Positions 44,368-52,969 of a DNA stretch of 64,000 nucleotides are shown in pieces. Position numbers and translations under genes: made by a program. This stretch comes from Litorimonas taeanensis. GTDB lineage: Bacteria > Pseudomonadota > Alphaproteobacteria > Caulobacterales > Maricaulaceae. Position 1 is the first letter of the stretch; each line of letters starts with the position of its first letter. The DNA is taken from the NCBI RefSeq assembly GCF_003634015.1, contig NZ_RBII01000001.1, forward strand, positions 124,001 through 188,000, written 5' to 3'. Under the pieces are notes generated by a model. The model was not told the origin of the DNA. It saw only the letters and a list, made by a program, of their open reading frames with translations, and ran no database searches.

Positions 44368-45972
44368 TTAATGATTGCGATTGCAATAGTTTCCGCCATT
44401 TGGAGCTTTTATAAGACGCCCGTTTCTATCATAGCGTTTATGACTGTCCGAGTAACAATAATTGCTTGGAGGCGAGACAGGTACGAGCCCATATCCATTT
44501 CCGCCGCATTGCCCATTGCTAAGTTTCACCATTCCACCGGAGCACTTATAATGAATGACATTTGGGTTTTGGAGAACGGTTTTAGGTGCTTCTAGACACG
44601 TACCGTCACCTTGGTCAGTTGTACCCGATGGGCATTGTGCGGGGATGACAATCGGAGCTTGTCCGACAACTGTCTTGGCCGGTTCTAAGCATGTACCATT
44701 GCCTTGGTCTGTTGTACCCGATGGGCATTGTGCCGGGATCACGATAGGATCTTGCCCAATGACAATCTTAGCTGGCTCTAAGCATGTGCCATTACCTTGG
44801 TCCGTAGTCCCTGATGGACACTGCGCTGGAATAACAATCGGGGCTTGTCCGACAACTGTCTTGGCTGGTTCTAGACATGTGCCATTACCTTGGTCCGTAG
44901 TCCCTGATGGACACTGTGCTGGAATGACAATCGGGGCTTGTCCGACAACTGTCTTGGCCGGTTCTAGGCAGGTGCCATTACCCTGATCCGTTGTGCCTGC
45001 AGGGCATTGTGCAGGGATTACGACTGGAGCTGGCTCAACAATACGTTTCGGTGCGGACAGGCAGGTTCCATTATTTTGTAAGGTTGTGCCAGCTGGGCAA
45101 TCAGCATCAACAACGATGCGTTCTTTCTTCACGATTTCGCGTTGGACGCGAACTTGAGGGGCAGGCACGGGCCGAGAGACAGGAATAACGGGGCCCGCAA
45201 TATATTCTCCTCGATGTTGGACATTGCCATAAGTCGGTAAAACAGGGCCTGAGTTTTGGCCGATTAATGGGCCGTAAAATGGCCCCGGGGCAGGGGAGCC
45301 GACAGAAGGGCCGCCCACATGTCCGCCGCTTACATAGCCAGCCGGTAAACCACCTGTATAGCCTCCGCCGCCGAGTACGACATCTGTGCCTGAAGTATAT
45401 CCACCTGATGTGTACCCACCAGATGTATAGCCTCCGCCTATGTAACCTCCACCAACGACAACAGGAGCGCCAGGGTTTCCAGCATGATAAATTGGGCGTG
45501 AAGGCCCATAGCGTGATGGAGCATTTTGGCGACTTACGCCGTAACCGATTGCACCGCCAATAACGGCCCCAAGCGCCGTGCCTTCTTGGCGCTGTCCTGA
45601 ACCTGCAAGGTTTGAACCAATCGCGCCGCCAATGCCTGCGCCAATGGCCGTGCCAGCGAGGCTTTGTCCATTAAATCCAGGGTTAAACTGACCTGCATAG
45701 GGATTTCCAGCATAATGAGATTGCGAGTTTCCATAAGCCGCCCCCGCTAAACCCCCTGCAACCGCGCCTATGGCCGTATATTCGTCGCCCATTCCATTCG
45801 GCGCAAGGTTTGACCCAATAACTCCACCAAGCCCAGCACCGATGGCGCCGCCGAGAACTGTGTTATTGTCAAGATTTCCTAAAAATTGCGCGTGGGCGGC
45901 TACAGGCGAAAACGCTAGGGCGCTAACGAGAGCAGCTGTAGCAAGAAAATACTGTTTACGGATAAGTATCAT
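44368..45972 (-). CDS. Glycine-zipper envelope protein with 31-residue cysteine repeats
   Basis: A 534-residue secreted protein. After a signal peptide (cleavage near AAHA-QF) come two zipper blocks (residues about 40-85 and 105-150), a GGYTSG-rich linker (about 170-230), a Pro-rich stretch (about 235-285), and then five nearly identical 31-residue repeats flanked by two degenerate ones. Each repeat is IVIPAQCPSGTTDQGNGTC followed by LEPAKTVVGQAP, a C-x11-C unit expected to form its own disulfide. A short Cys-rich C-terminus follows. I do not recognise the whole protein; the zipper suggests an outer-membrane anchor, and the repeats an extended stalk or binding array. Confidence 0.85.
   Translation of the reverse strand: MILIRKQYFLATAALVSALAFSPVAAHAQFLGNLDNNTVLGGAIGAGLGGVIGSNLAPNGMGDEYTAIGAVAGGLAGAAYGNSQSHYAGNPYAGQFNPGFNGQSLAGTAIGAGIGGAIGSNLAGSGQRQEGTALGAVIGGAIGYGVSRQNAPSRYGPSRPIYHAGNPGAPVVVGGGYIGGGYTSGGYTSGGYTSGTDVVLGGGGYTGGLPAGYVSGGHVGGPSVGSPAPGPFYGPLIGQNSGPVLPTYGNVQHRGEYIAGPVIPVSRPVPAPQVRVQREIVKKERIVVDADCPAGTTLQNNGTCLSAPKRIVEPAPVVIPAQCPAGTTDQGNGTCLEPAKTVVGQAPIVIPAQCPSGTTDQGNGTCLEPAKTVVGQAPIVIPAQCPSGTTDQGNGTCLEPAKIVIGQDPIVIPAQCPSGTTDQGNGTCLEPAKTVVGQAPIVIPAQCPSGTTDQGDGTCLEAPKTVLQNPNVIHYKCSGGMVKLSNGQCGGNGYGLVPVSPPSNYCYSDSHKRYDRNGRLIKAPNGGNYCNRNH
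44565..45118. repeat. 93-base tandem repeats coding a 31-residue cysteine module
   Basis: Five near-identical 93-base units and a diverged first unit encode C-x11-C modules in the gene at 44368-45972. Copy differences are mostly synonymous (for example AAGACAGT versus AAGATTGT around VVG/IVIG), so the units are recently homogenised. Such arrays change copy number by slippage or recombination. Confidence 0.88.
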
Positions 45973-46032
45973 ATAGCGTTCAAAGTCTTTGTGCGATTTC
46001 GTATTTGATCGAATTCGCGACCCCCTCCCTGA

Positions 46033-46047
46033 TGCCTTAAAGAGGCA
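46033..46047. promoter_or_regulatory. Hairpin in the leader of the repeat protein gene
   Basis: TGCCT-TAAAG-AGGCA lies about 60 bases upstream of the gene start at 45972 within a 273-base gap. The gap otherwise holds the downstream terminator of the 46246 gene. The stem is short; a chance occurrence cannot be excluded. Confidence 0.35.
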
Positions 46048-46157
46048 AAATTAAAATCGAGCTGAACTTACTCTATTCAAACTCTATCTATCAAAAGGTC
46101 TCTCCTAGGGCGCGAGTCTTAAAATTTCCAAAACTTCCAAGAGGAGAGGTGGAAAAT

Positions 46158-46186
46158 AAAAAACCCCGGCCTTTAGGCCGAGGTTT
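46158..46186 (-). terminator. Rho-independent terminator of the third glycine-zipper gene
   Basis: An 11-bp stem with one mismatch (AAACCCCGGCC/GGCCGAGGTTT) and loop TTTA. On the minus strand it is followed by a T-rich tract. It ends transcription of the gene at 46246-46872. Confidence 0.88.
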
Positions 46187-46245
46187 CATTAAAAGGCAGT
46201 TGGGGGAAGGCCGATTAATTGTTTCTTAGATTTCACAGCTATGGT

Positions 46246-46872
46246 TTAACCGCGACGTCCGTTATAATAATAGTTATTATTACGGTTGTTCAGATTGCGT
46301 TTCACCACTTTGCGGCGCTGTTTTAAATCGCGAAGTTCCTGTCTAGCGGCAGCCAATCGACGATCTACCCAACGGCGATCATTATATCGGTTTGTCCGTC
46401 TTAGGTCGCGAATTTCACGCTCTAAGGTATGAATACGGTGGTCAATACGGTCTAATCTGTTATATCCGCGGTCATAATTATAGTGCCGATTATTGTAGTT
46501 TCGATTGCGATTACTATGCGCGACCGTAACGACAGCTGGTTCATAAGTGTTTGTCCGTGTCTGATATGTTGTCCGGACAACCCGGTCGTTCTTCCCGTAA
46601 CATTTGACGCTTTCATCGCCTAAACCAGCCCCTGCGGCAGCTCCAATTGCTGCGCCAATTAACGCGCCTTCTGTGCCATCACCGCGTCCTGCAACTTCAG
46701 ATCCGATGACGCCGCCAAGGACAGCGCCTAATACACCGCCAATGACTTGTGCTTCATCATTCTTTTGTTCGCAACGATAGTCACTCGCTGACGCTGTCGC
46801 CGGAAGGGCGGCAAAGGCAGTCGCGGTAAGGGCGACTGCAGTAAGTGTTTTGGCTTTCGTAAATAAGGCCAT
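46246..46872 (-). CDS. Glycine-zipper 2TM-domain protein with basic coiled-coil tail
   Basis: The 208-residue protein has a signal peptide (cleavage near ATASA-SD), a cysteine (YRCEQ), a glycine zipper (VIGGVLGAVLGGVIGSEVAG then GALIGAAIGAAAGAGLG), a second cysteine (VKCYGK), and a long arginine-rich helical segment (LDRIDHRIHTLEREIRDLRR, about residues 135-190). The tail has the heptad look of a coiled coil. The zipper matches the 17 kDa surface-antigen domain. A likely role is in outer-membrane or wall attachment, by inference. Its promoter lies in the 157-base gap before the hydrolase. Confidence 0.84.
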   Translation of the reverse strand: MALFTKAKTLTAVALTATAFAALPATASASDYRCEQKNDEAQVIGGVLGAVLGGVIGSEVAGRGDGTEGALIGAAIGAAAGAGLGDESVKCYGKNDRVVRTTYQTRTNTYEPAVVTVAHSNRNRNYNNRHYNYDRGYNRLDRIDHRIHTLEREIRDLRRTNRYNDRRWVDRRLAAARQELRDLKQRRKVVKRNLNNRNNNYYYNGRRG

Positions 46873-47029
46873 TTTCAGTCTCCTGTCTTTGTTGCGGTTC
46901 GGGATTATCCCCGCTCCGTTGATTAGACAGATAGACCTTTACCTCTGAACTGACCCTGACCTCAAAATTCATTTTCTGTTCAGGGAAGGCAGTAGTGTAT
47001 ATATTTCAGAGACTTAAGGAGTTATTTAA

Positions 47030-48124
47030 TTATAAATAAGTGTTTAAAAACTCAGCCGCAAGATCAAATGCTTCTGTAGAGGCAGGTAGAACATCATCAA
47101 ATATTTGGAAAACGTGAGGTACGGCGTTCCATAATTGTAATGTCGCCGGAGAGCCTGATTCCTTCATTTTGGTGACATAGCGTATGCAATCGTCCCGCAA
47201 GAGTTCGTCTGAGCTAGCCTGTACGAGTGTTGGGGGAAGGTTCGAAAGATCCGCAAAAACAGGAGAGACTATCGGGTTGGCAGGAGAAAAGCCTAATTGT
47301 TTCTTCATACCTAATAATAAAAATGGGCGCGGAATTTTTAATAATGGCCCAATGAGCGGGCTTAACATTTTATCTTTCCCGATATTTTCGTGAAAGCTCG
47401 CGCCCGAGGCCGTAGAATCTGTACTTGGTGACAATGTATAGATTGCATCAGCTTGTCGAAGATTATTATCACGAGACCAATTCGCAATCATATGGGTCAG
47501 ATTCCCGCCTGCGCTATCACCAGAAATGGCAAGGCTTTGAAGGGGGGCTGGCCCTTCAGGGCCATTTTCGAGAATCCATTTATAGCTGGCTTGCGCGTCA
47601 TGAATGGGGGCGCTGCGAGGGTTCTCGGGCATTAATCGGTAATTTGGAACAAAGATTGCGGCTTTTGTACGCTTGGCCAAGTTAACCGTAATGGCGCGAT
47701 GGCTGATATCGCTACCCGCTGTAAATGCGCCGCCGTGATAGTAAAGAATACGTTTGTTGGGGTTATACCCGTCAACGAGTGTCCATCTTCCTGGAACGTG
47801 TAAGCCATCCATTACCACGACATCGTCGCGATACTCTGCTTTTAAATCTTTACGGTTTAATCCTGCATTATCAAAGCGTGCTCTTTTAGCATCCCATCCT
47901 GATGTGGCGGTGGCGTATTGTGCAGGCTTAACAAAGTTTTCTTCTAGATAGGCGTCAATAATTTCTAGAGGTCTAGAGTTTTCATCGACAATATAGTCAG
48001 GCTCATGTTTTCGGTCATAGCGTTTAAGCGACGGGCCACCCAAGGCTCGCATCGTGCCTCTATAGGCAATAAATAAACCTGCACCAATAGTTGTGAGACT
48101 TCCGAGTATGGCAAGATGAAACAT
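47030..48124 (-). CDS. Alpha/beta hydrolase, hormone-sensitive lipase family
   Basis: The 364-residue esterase has an N-terminal hydrophobic segment (HLAILGSLTTIGAGLFIAY) that may anchor it to the membrane, the oxyanion motif YYHGGAFTAGSD, the nucleophile elbow ISGDSAGGNL, DELLRDD with the catalytic aspartate, and PHVFQIF with the histidine. This HGGA...GDSAGG pair is diagnostic of the HSL group, which hydrolyses short-chain esters. The substrate is unknown. It diverges from the cytochrome b561 gene over 189 bases. Confidence 0.9.
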   Translation of the reverse strand: MFHLAILGSLTTIGAGLFIAYRGTMRALGGPSLKRYDRKHEPDYIVDENSRPLEIIDAYLEENFVKPAQYATATSGWDAKRARFDNAGLNRKDLKAEYRDDVVVMDGLHVPGRWTLVDGYNPNKRILYYHGGAFTAGSDISHRAITVNLAKRTKAAIFVPNYRLMPENPRSAPIHDAQASYKWILENGPEGPAPLQSLAISGDSAGGNLTHMIANWSRDNNLRQADAIYTLSPSTDSTASGASFHENIGKDKMLSPLIGPLLKIPRPFLLLGMKKQLGFSPANPIVSPVFADLSNLPPTLVQASSDELLRDDCIRYVTKMKESGSPATLQLWNAVPHVFQIFDDVLPASTEAFDLAAEFLNTYL

Positions 48125-48313
48125 AAACAGAGCTTAACAGAGTTTCAAAAGGGAAAAAGCCGTAGTTTTGACTTTAATTCATGCAATATAAGGTGGTCGA
48201 GATAGCCATAGGTAATTGAATTGGTACTACCCACAACAAATTCTCAACTTTTTTGCTAGGATTTTACATCGCATAGAGGCTATGAATTGATGGCAAATTA
48301 AGTTGGGCGAGTT

Positions 48314-48913
48314 ATGAAATTTAGAAATACGCAATCTGGATATGGTCTTATTGCAATATCTTTACACTGGATTGTCGCGGCAGCCTTTATTGCGAATTAT
48401 ATCCTTATATTTTCTCGTGAATGGTTTTTAGATAACAAATCAGACTTAGCCCGAACTTTTATTTCGACACATTTTGCAATAGGTATCACTGTTCTGGTTT
48501 TTGTTGGATTGCGGATTTTTTGGCGATTGTTTGAAAAACAGCCCGATGATGTGCCTGCCCCTAAGTATCAACATTTAGCAGCACATAGCGTACATTTTTT
48601 GCTCTATGCTTTCATGATTATCATGCCGCTTACCGGCTATCTTGGAACGGGAGGGCCATCGAAACTCTTTTTCCTCATTGAGGTACCTGCTTTTAAAAAT
48701 ACCGCGATTTTTGCAACGGTTGTCGAAGGCTGGATGGGGATGAATTTTGAGACTTTTGAAAAGCCAATGGATTTCATTCACAAGAAAATAGGTACTTATG
48801 CGGTGCTGTTTCTTTTTGTACTTCATGCGGGCGCGGCGATTTATCACCATTTCGTTTATAAAGACAGAGTTCTCAAGCGTATGATCGTTCCTGCCAAAGA
48901 TCATGAATCTTGA
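48314..48913 (+). CDS. Cytochrome b561-family protein
   Basis: The 199-residue integral membrane protein has four helices with heme-ligand histidines placed as in bacterial b561 (YodB/CybB): ISLHWIVAAAF, STHFAIGITVLVF, a third in LAAHSVHFLLYAFM, and VLHAGAAIYHHFVYKDRVLKRM, the family tail. It likely passes electrons between the quinone pool and a periplasmic acceptor such as superoxide. It converges on the hxlR gene, ending 4 bases before its stop. Confidence 0.9.
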   Translation: MKFRNTQSGYGLIAISLHWIVAAAFIANYILIFSREWFLDNKSDLARTFISTHFAIGITVLVFVGLRIFWRLFEKQPDDVPAPKYQHLAAHSVHFLLYAFMIIMPLTGYLGTGGPSKLFFLIEVPAFKNTAIFATVVEGWMGMNFETFEKPMDFIHKKIGTYAVLFLFVLHAGAAIYHHFVYKDRVLKRMIVPAKDHES

Positions 48914-48917
48914 TGGT

Positions 48918-49286
48918 TTAGACTACCCCTATATTGTCCACCTTATCTGTGGGGGAAGGCGCCAGAACGTGCTCATCACCCCAAGCGCGCAAAGCCAATA
49001 ATATAGGTTCTAAAGTTCGTCCTTTTTCAGTCAGGCTGTATTCTACCTTGGGAGGAACGACGGCATAAATTTTGCGGTTGACGATGCCTGACTCTTCTAG
49101 CTCACGAAGCTGTTTAGTGAGCATACGTTGTGTTACACTGCCAATCTCACGCTGTAGTTCGTTAAATCGTTTTGTACCCTGCATCAGGTGAAATAAAGTT
49201 ACGCCTTTCCATTTACCACCAATGACTTCGAGGGCCGCCTCCACAGGGCATCCTTGTGAACACTCATAATGAATATGTTTCTTCAT
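48918..49286 (-). CDS. HxlR-family transcriptional regulator
   Basis: This is a 122-residue winged helix-turn-helix of the HxlR/MarR-like group: CPVEAALEVIGGKWKGVTLFHL, RFNELQREIGSVTQRMLTKQL, RELEESGIVNRKIY and the wing VPPKVEYSLTEKG. Two N-terminal cysteines (ECSQGCP) sit where redox or quinone-sensing HxlR proteins (such as YodB, HypR) carry the reactive Cys. The gene diverges from the nitroreductase gene, so autoregulation and control of that neighbour are likely. Confidence 0.92.
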   Translation of the reverse strand: MKKHIHYECSQGCPVEAALEVIGGKWKGVTLFHLMQGTKRFNELQREIGSVTQRMLTKQLRELEESGIVNRKIYAVVPPKVEYSLTEKGRTLEPILLALRAWGDEHVLAPSPTDKVDNIGVV

Positions 49287-49347
49287 AATATGACCTCAAA
49301 ATCTACAGTATGCTTTTTGTGGGTATAGAACAAAATAGTGCGTACTT

Positions 49348-49363
49348 GTGATAAAAGTATCAC
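49348..49363. promoter_or_regulatory. Candidate HxlR operator
   Basis: A perfect inverted repeat GTGATA-AAAG-TATCAC lies between the divergent hxlR and nitroreductase genes, within the probable promoter of the nitroreductase. It has the size and symmetry of a dimeric winged-helix operator. The link is inferred from position only. Confidence 0.5.
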
Positions 49364-49388
49364 TGGCTATCTACTCATAGTCAACCCT

Positions 49389-50081
49389 ATGGAGATAAAA
49401 TTGGAACACGATATTCTGCATTATGCAAAGCACCGTCATACGGTGAAAGCTTATGATGCCAGCAAAACTATACCAGATGATGTTGTTGAAAAACTGAAAG
49501 AACTTCTGCGCTTTAGCCCCTCGAGCGTCAATCTACAGCCTTGGCATTTTATTATGGCGTCAACGCCTGAAGGTAAAAAACGTATTACCAAAGGCACGGA
49601 TGAGAAATATGCTTTTAATAGTCCTTCTATACTTGCCGCGTCTCATGTCGTCGTTTTTGCGAGCCGATTAGAGGCTACAGAAGCTCATATGCAGGCTCTA
49701 CTTGAACAGGAAGATAAAGATGGCCGTTTCGATGCGGATACAACTGAAATGAAGGCAGAGCGGAAAGCCGGCATGGCGGGAGGCCGCAACTTATTTACGA
49801 ATTTACACAAACAAAATTTCAAAGATGTTCAGCATTGGATGGATAAACAAGTGTATCTCAATGTCGGGCACTTTTTGCTTGGCGCTGCAGCTTTGGGCAT
49901 TGATGCTACGCCGATGGAAGGTATCGACGCCGAAGCCTTGGATGCGGAATTTGATTTAAAGGCCAAAGGGTTTTCAAGTCTGGTTGTTGTGACGCTTGGC
50001 TATTCTGATCCCGAAAATGATTATAATGCAGCGCTACCGAAATCACGTTTGCCTTTGGAGGCTATTCTAACCGAGATCTAG
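49389..50081 (+). CDS. nfsB: Oxygen-insensitive NAD(P)H nitroreductase (NfsB-like)
   Basis: NfsB is an FMN enzyme that reduces quinones and nitroaromatics by two electrons. The protein has HRHTVKAYDASK near the start, LLRFSPSSVNLQPWHFIMAS, YLNVGHFLLGAAALGIDATPMEG and VTLGYSDPENDYN, the complete NfsB pattern. The ATG at 49389 is reported, but the GGAG inside it sits eight bases before a TTG at 49401, and a start there aligns well with E. coli NfsB. The divergent HxlR gene suggests induction by quinones or aldehydes. Confidence 0.92.
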   Translation: MEIKLEHDILHYAKHRHTVKAYDASKTIPDDVVEKLKELLRFSPSSVNLQPWHFIMASTPEGKKRITKGTDEKYAFNSPSILAASHVVVFASRLEATEAHMQALLEQEDKDGRFDADTTEMKAERKAGMAGGRNLFTNLHKQNFKDVQHWMDKQVYLNVGHFLLGAAALGIDATPMEGIDAEALDAEFDLKAKGFSSLVVVTLGYSDPENDYNAALPKSRLPLEAILTEI

Positions 50082-50115
50082 TGTCCCCCCGAAAGTGGGG
50101 TGACTATCCCAAGTC

Positions 50116-51189
50116 TCACAACCCCACTTGTCCCCGGTGTCTAAGTTTATGGTCGGCGAGTACAATCGCCATCATAGCTTCGGCAACGGGGACACCCCTT
50201 ATACCAACGCAAGGGTCATGACGGCCTTTGGTTTGTACATCTATCTCTTCACCTTTTGATGTAACAGAGCGTGTCTTTTGCATCATAGAGGAGGTTGGTT
50301 TAATAGCCACACGGCAGACAATTTCATCGCCATTGCTGATCCCCCCTAAAATGCCGCCAGATTTGTTAGACAAAAATTGAGGGCCATTGAGCCCGGCGCG
50401 CATTTCATCAGCATTATCAACGCCTGTCATACCCGCTGTTTCAAACCCTGCGCCGATTTCAACGCCTTTTGCCGCATTTATACTCATCATGCCCATGGCA
50501 AGGTCAGAATCAAGTTTGCCGTATACGGGCGCGCCCCATCCTGCGGGAACGCCACTGGCTCTAATTTCAAGAAGCGCGCCAACAGAATTCCCATCCTTAC
50601 GAATGGAATCGAGATAGCCTTCCCATTCTTTTGCCGCGGTAGCATCTGGACACCAAAAGGGATTTTTTTTCGTTGTATCCCAATCCCAATTTTCTGGGTT
50701 GATTTTCATCTCACCAATTTGAACCACGGCACCACGAATAGTGACTTCGTCGCCCAATACTTTGCGTGCAATGGCCCCAGCCGCCACACGATTAGCGGTT
50801 TCCCGAGCAGAGCTACGTCCGCCGCCACGATAGTCCCGAATGCCATATTTGGCATCATAAGTCATGTCAGCGTGCCCCGGACGATATCTATCTTTGATAT
50901 CGGAATAATCACGTGATCGCTGATCGGTGTTATCAATCAATAAAGAGATTGGTGTTCCCGTTGTTTGGCCTTCAAAGACACCTGATAAGATTTTCACGGC
51001 ATCTGGTTCACGGCGCTGCGTAACAAAACGCGACGTTCCAGGTTTGCGTAAGTCTAGGAAGGCTTGAATATCAAGTGCGGTTAGAGGGATGCGGGGCGGA
51101 CATCCATCTACGACACATCCTATGGCTGGACCATGGCTTTCGCCCCATGTGGTGAATCGAAATAACTGACCAAAACTATTATATGACAT
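50116..51189 (-). CDS. aroC: Chorismate synthase
   Basis: AroC makes chorismate from EPSP with reduced FMN. The 357 residues show [40 protein letters not shown] with [17 protein letters not shown], and [18 protein letters not shown] and [10 protein letters not shown], all conserved. Length is normal. It supplies chorismate for tryptophan, phenylalanine and tyrosine; the trp genes are at the other end of the window. Confidence 0.97.
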   Translation of the reverse strand: MSYNSFGQLFRFTTWGESHGPAIGCVVDGCPPRIPLTALDIQAFLDLRKPGTSRFVTQRREPDAVKILSGVFEGQTTGTPISLLIDNTDQRSRDYSDIKDRYRPGHADMTYDAKYGIRDYRGGGRSSARETANRVAAGAIARKVLGDEVTIRGAVVQIGEMKINPENWDWDTTKKNPFWCPDATAAKEWEGYLDSIRKDGNSVGALLEIRASGVPAGWGAPVYGKLDSDLAMGMMSINAAKGVEIGAGFETAGMTGVDNADEMRAGLNGPQFLSNKSGGILGGISNGDEIVCRVAIKPTSSMMQKTRSVTSKGEEIDVQTKGRHDPCVGIRGVPVAEAMMAIVLADHKLRHRGQVGL

Positions 51190-51339
51190 GGGGGTCTCTT
51201 AACGATAGCGGCGGAACCTCGCTAGGTAAAACTGACCCTTTATTGGATAATCATTTGGAACCATGACGAGCTTAGCCCGTTCTTATTTCAACAGCCCATG
51301 CTGAAAGGTGTGGGGAATAAGAATTTAAAGGATAAGATT

Positions 51340-51786
51340 ATGCGTAATATTTTAGTAACGACAATAGCGTCTACAGCGATTGTGGGTTTGGCCGCCTGTT
51401 CTTCTATGTACAATGAGAGTGACAATAAAAATGTCATGAATGAAGCTTGTGAAGCTCGAACAATGGCAGTGTTTTTTGACAATGATAGCGCTGATTTTGA
51501 TCAAGCTGCACAGACTGAATTAAATGCTGTGGCCTCTGCTTATGACGGTTGTGAAATTTACCGAATTGAAGTTGCTGGTTATGCGGACTCGATAGGGGAT
51601 AGTGACTATAATCTTGAATTGTCGGATAAGCGTGCAGAAAACACTGTGTCTGCGCTGATGCAGCGCGGCGTAACGGCGAACCGTATCAGTATTGTGCCTA
51701 TGGGCGACCGTACGGCGATGAATACAGATACTTCAGATGCGTGGGAGCGGCGAGTAGTCATTACATTAACGCCGTATGCGGGATAA
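51340..51786 (+). CDS. OmpA-family lipoprotein
   Basis: The 148-residue protein begins at an ATG with AAAGGAT upstream and has a lipobox (GLAACSS). The C-terminal OmpA/MotB domain binds peptidoglycan: VFFDNDSADFDQ, VAGYADSIGDSDYN, LSDKRAENTVSALMQRGV and IVPMGDRTAM, WERRVVITL. The expected DAP-binding aspartate and arginine are at the usual places. It is Pal-like in architecture, but not located in a tol-pal operon. A strong terminator follows. Confidence 0.9.
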   Translation: MRNILVTTIASTAIVGLAACSSMYNESDNKNVMNEACEARTMAVFFDNDSADFDQAAQTELNAVASAYDGCEIYRIEVAGYADSIGDSDYNLELSDKRAENTVSALMQRGVTANRISIVPMGDRTAMNTDTSDAWERRVVITLTPYAG

Positions 51787-51810
51787 ACTCTCAGATAGCA
51801 GAAAAAGAAA

Positions 51811-51836
51811 AACGGGCTTAGCGGCCCGTTTTTTTT
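51811..51836 (+). terminator. Rho-independent terminator after the OmpA-like gene
   Basis: The stem AACGGGC/GCCCGTT has a six-base loop and is followed by about eight T. It also lies 10 bases from the end of the convergent J-domain gene. Confidence 0.92.
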
Positions 51837-51845
51837 GACTGAATA

Positions 51846-52061
51846 TTAAAAAGCGCGCGCACCCGCCCTAACGCGTATCGATTGTGGGGCTGGGGGAATA
51901 AGCGTTTCATAGGCAGATTTGGCCTGTAAAAAGGCTTTCATATTGGCGTATGGGCTATCTGGATGAAAGAATTTTGCCTTTTTTCGCCATGCGGCACGGA
52001 TGTCAGCTTCGCGGGCGCCCATGTGGAGACCCAGTGTCATCATAGCTTGTTGCCGTGTCAT
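51846..52061 (-). CDS. Minimal J-domain protein
   Basis: This 71-residue protein is almost only a J domain: MTLGLHMGAREADIRAAWRKKA, then HPD in FFHPDSPYANMKAF, then QAKSAYETLIPP. The HPD tripeptide needed to stimulate Hsp70 ATPase is intact. There is no zinc finger or client domain, so it would tether DnaK through its short Arg-rich tail or act by itself. The start is an ATG; other ATGs at residues 7 and 8 are possible. It diverges from pdxH. Confidence 0.85.
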   Translation of the reverse strand: MTRQQAMMTLGLHMGAREADIRAAWRKKAKFFHPDSPYANMKAFLQAKSAYETLIPPAPQSIRVRAGARAF

Positions 52062-52230
52062 ATGTGGAGACCCTTTTCTTGTTTACATTCCTTAACGGAA
52101 GATTTTTTATTATCCCTAACAGAGGGTTTATATATGGTGCAGAGTCGTTAATATCGCCTCAAAAAGCATGGTTAATTTTTGCTTATTTTGATTTTCAACG
52201 TCGATTTTTGTCGAACAAATGGAGTGCCTG

Positions 52231-52890
52231 ATGAAGCCTTCCGATGACCTTATTCCAGCGACGCCATCGGCAGCGAGCTATGCGCGAAATGCACGCCCGC
52301 CTTTGCACAAAGCCGCCGCCGATAATCCCTATACCTTGTTCGAGACTTGGTTGTCCCAAGCGGTGGATACAGAGCTTAACGATGCAAATGCCATGTCTTT
52401 GGCAACTCTAGACGAAAGTGGCATGCCTGATGTTCGCATCGTATTATTAAAAGATGTCGATGCACGCGGTTTTGTATTTTACTCAAATGCTCTAAGCGCA
52501 AAAGGACAGCAATTACAACAAGGTAAGGCTGCGCTTTGTTTTCATTGGAAATCCCAACGACGCCAAGTGAGGATACGCGGTGAAATTGAAACTGTTTCAG
52601 AGGCCGAGTCAGACTCGTATTTTTCAAAACGAGCCCGTGGGTCCCAAATAGGCGCTTGGGCGTCTGATCAGTCTCGACCCGTAGAGAGCCGGCAAGCCAT
52701 GGTTGATAAGGTTAAAGAAATTGAAGCAATATATGAAGGGCAGGACGTGCCGCGTCCTCCACATTGGATAGGGTGGCGAGTAAAACCTAATTCGATTGAA
52801 TTTTGGCAAGACGGCGCTTTCCGTTTGCATGATCGGCTTTCATTTACCCCTTCAACCAAAGGGTGGAAGAAAACACGTTTGTTTCCATAA
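52231..52890 (+). CDS. pdxH: Pyridoxamine 5'-phosphate oxidase
   Basis: PdxH makes PLP from PNP or PMP with FMN and oxygen. The 219-residue protein has NAMSLATLDESGMPDVRIVL, FVFYSNALSAKGQQL, ALCFHWKSQRRQVRIRG, GSQIGAWASDQSRPV, and IEFWQDGAFRLHDRL with RLFP at the end. The ATG at 52231 is chosen because the GGAG inside an upstream ATGGAG (52219) is properly spaced from it. PLP is needed by the local trpB. Confidence 0.96.
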   Translation: MKPSDDLIPATPSAASYARNARPPLHKAAADNPYTLFETWLSQAVDTELNDANAMSLATLDESGMPDVRIVLLKDVDARGFVFYSNALSAKGQQLQQGKAALCFHWKSQRRQVRIRGEIETVSEAESDSYFSKRARGSQIGAWASDQSRPVESRQAMVDKVKEIEAIYEGQDVPRPPHWIGWRVKPNSIEFWQDGAFRLHDRLSFTPSTKGWKKTRLFP

Positions 52891-52969
52891 TCGAAGCTGT
52901 GGCATATTTAATGGGGGTTAACCCCTAGAGCCCCTAGGCATTTCGTTAAAGCTCTGATACCGTGTCTTT

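Noticed and set aside
44555-44986. Plus-strand repetitive frame with CHVPLPWSVVPDG-type repeats; also considered as a CRISPR-like array
   Set aside because: It is the reverse complement of the 93-base repeats coding the cysteine modules. Units have no unique spacers, so it is neither a separate gene nor CRISPR.
50082-50115. GC-rich near-palindrome between nfsB and aroC as a terminator
   Set aside because: Stem of only about four G-C pairs and no T tract on either strand.
50377-50916. 179-codon plus frame opposite aroC
   Set aside because: Antisense shadow of a clearly intact chorismate synthase.
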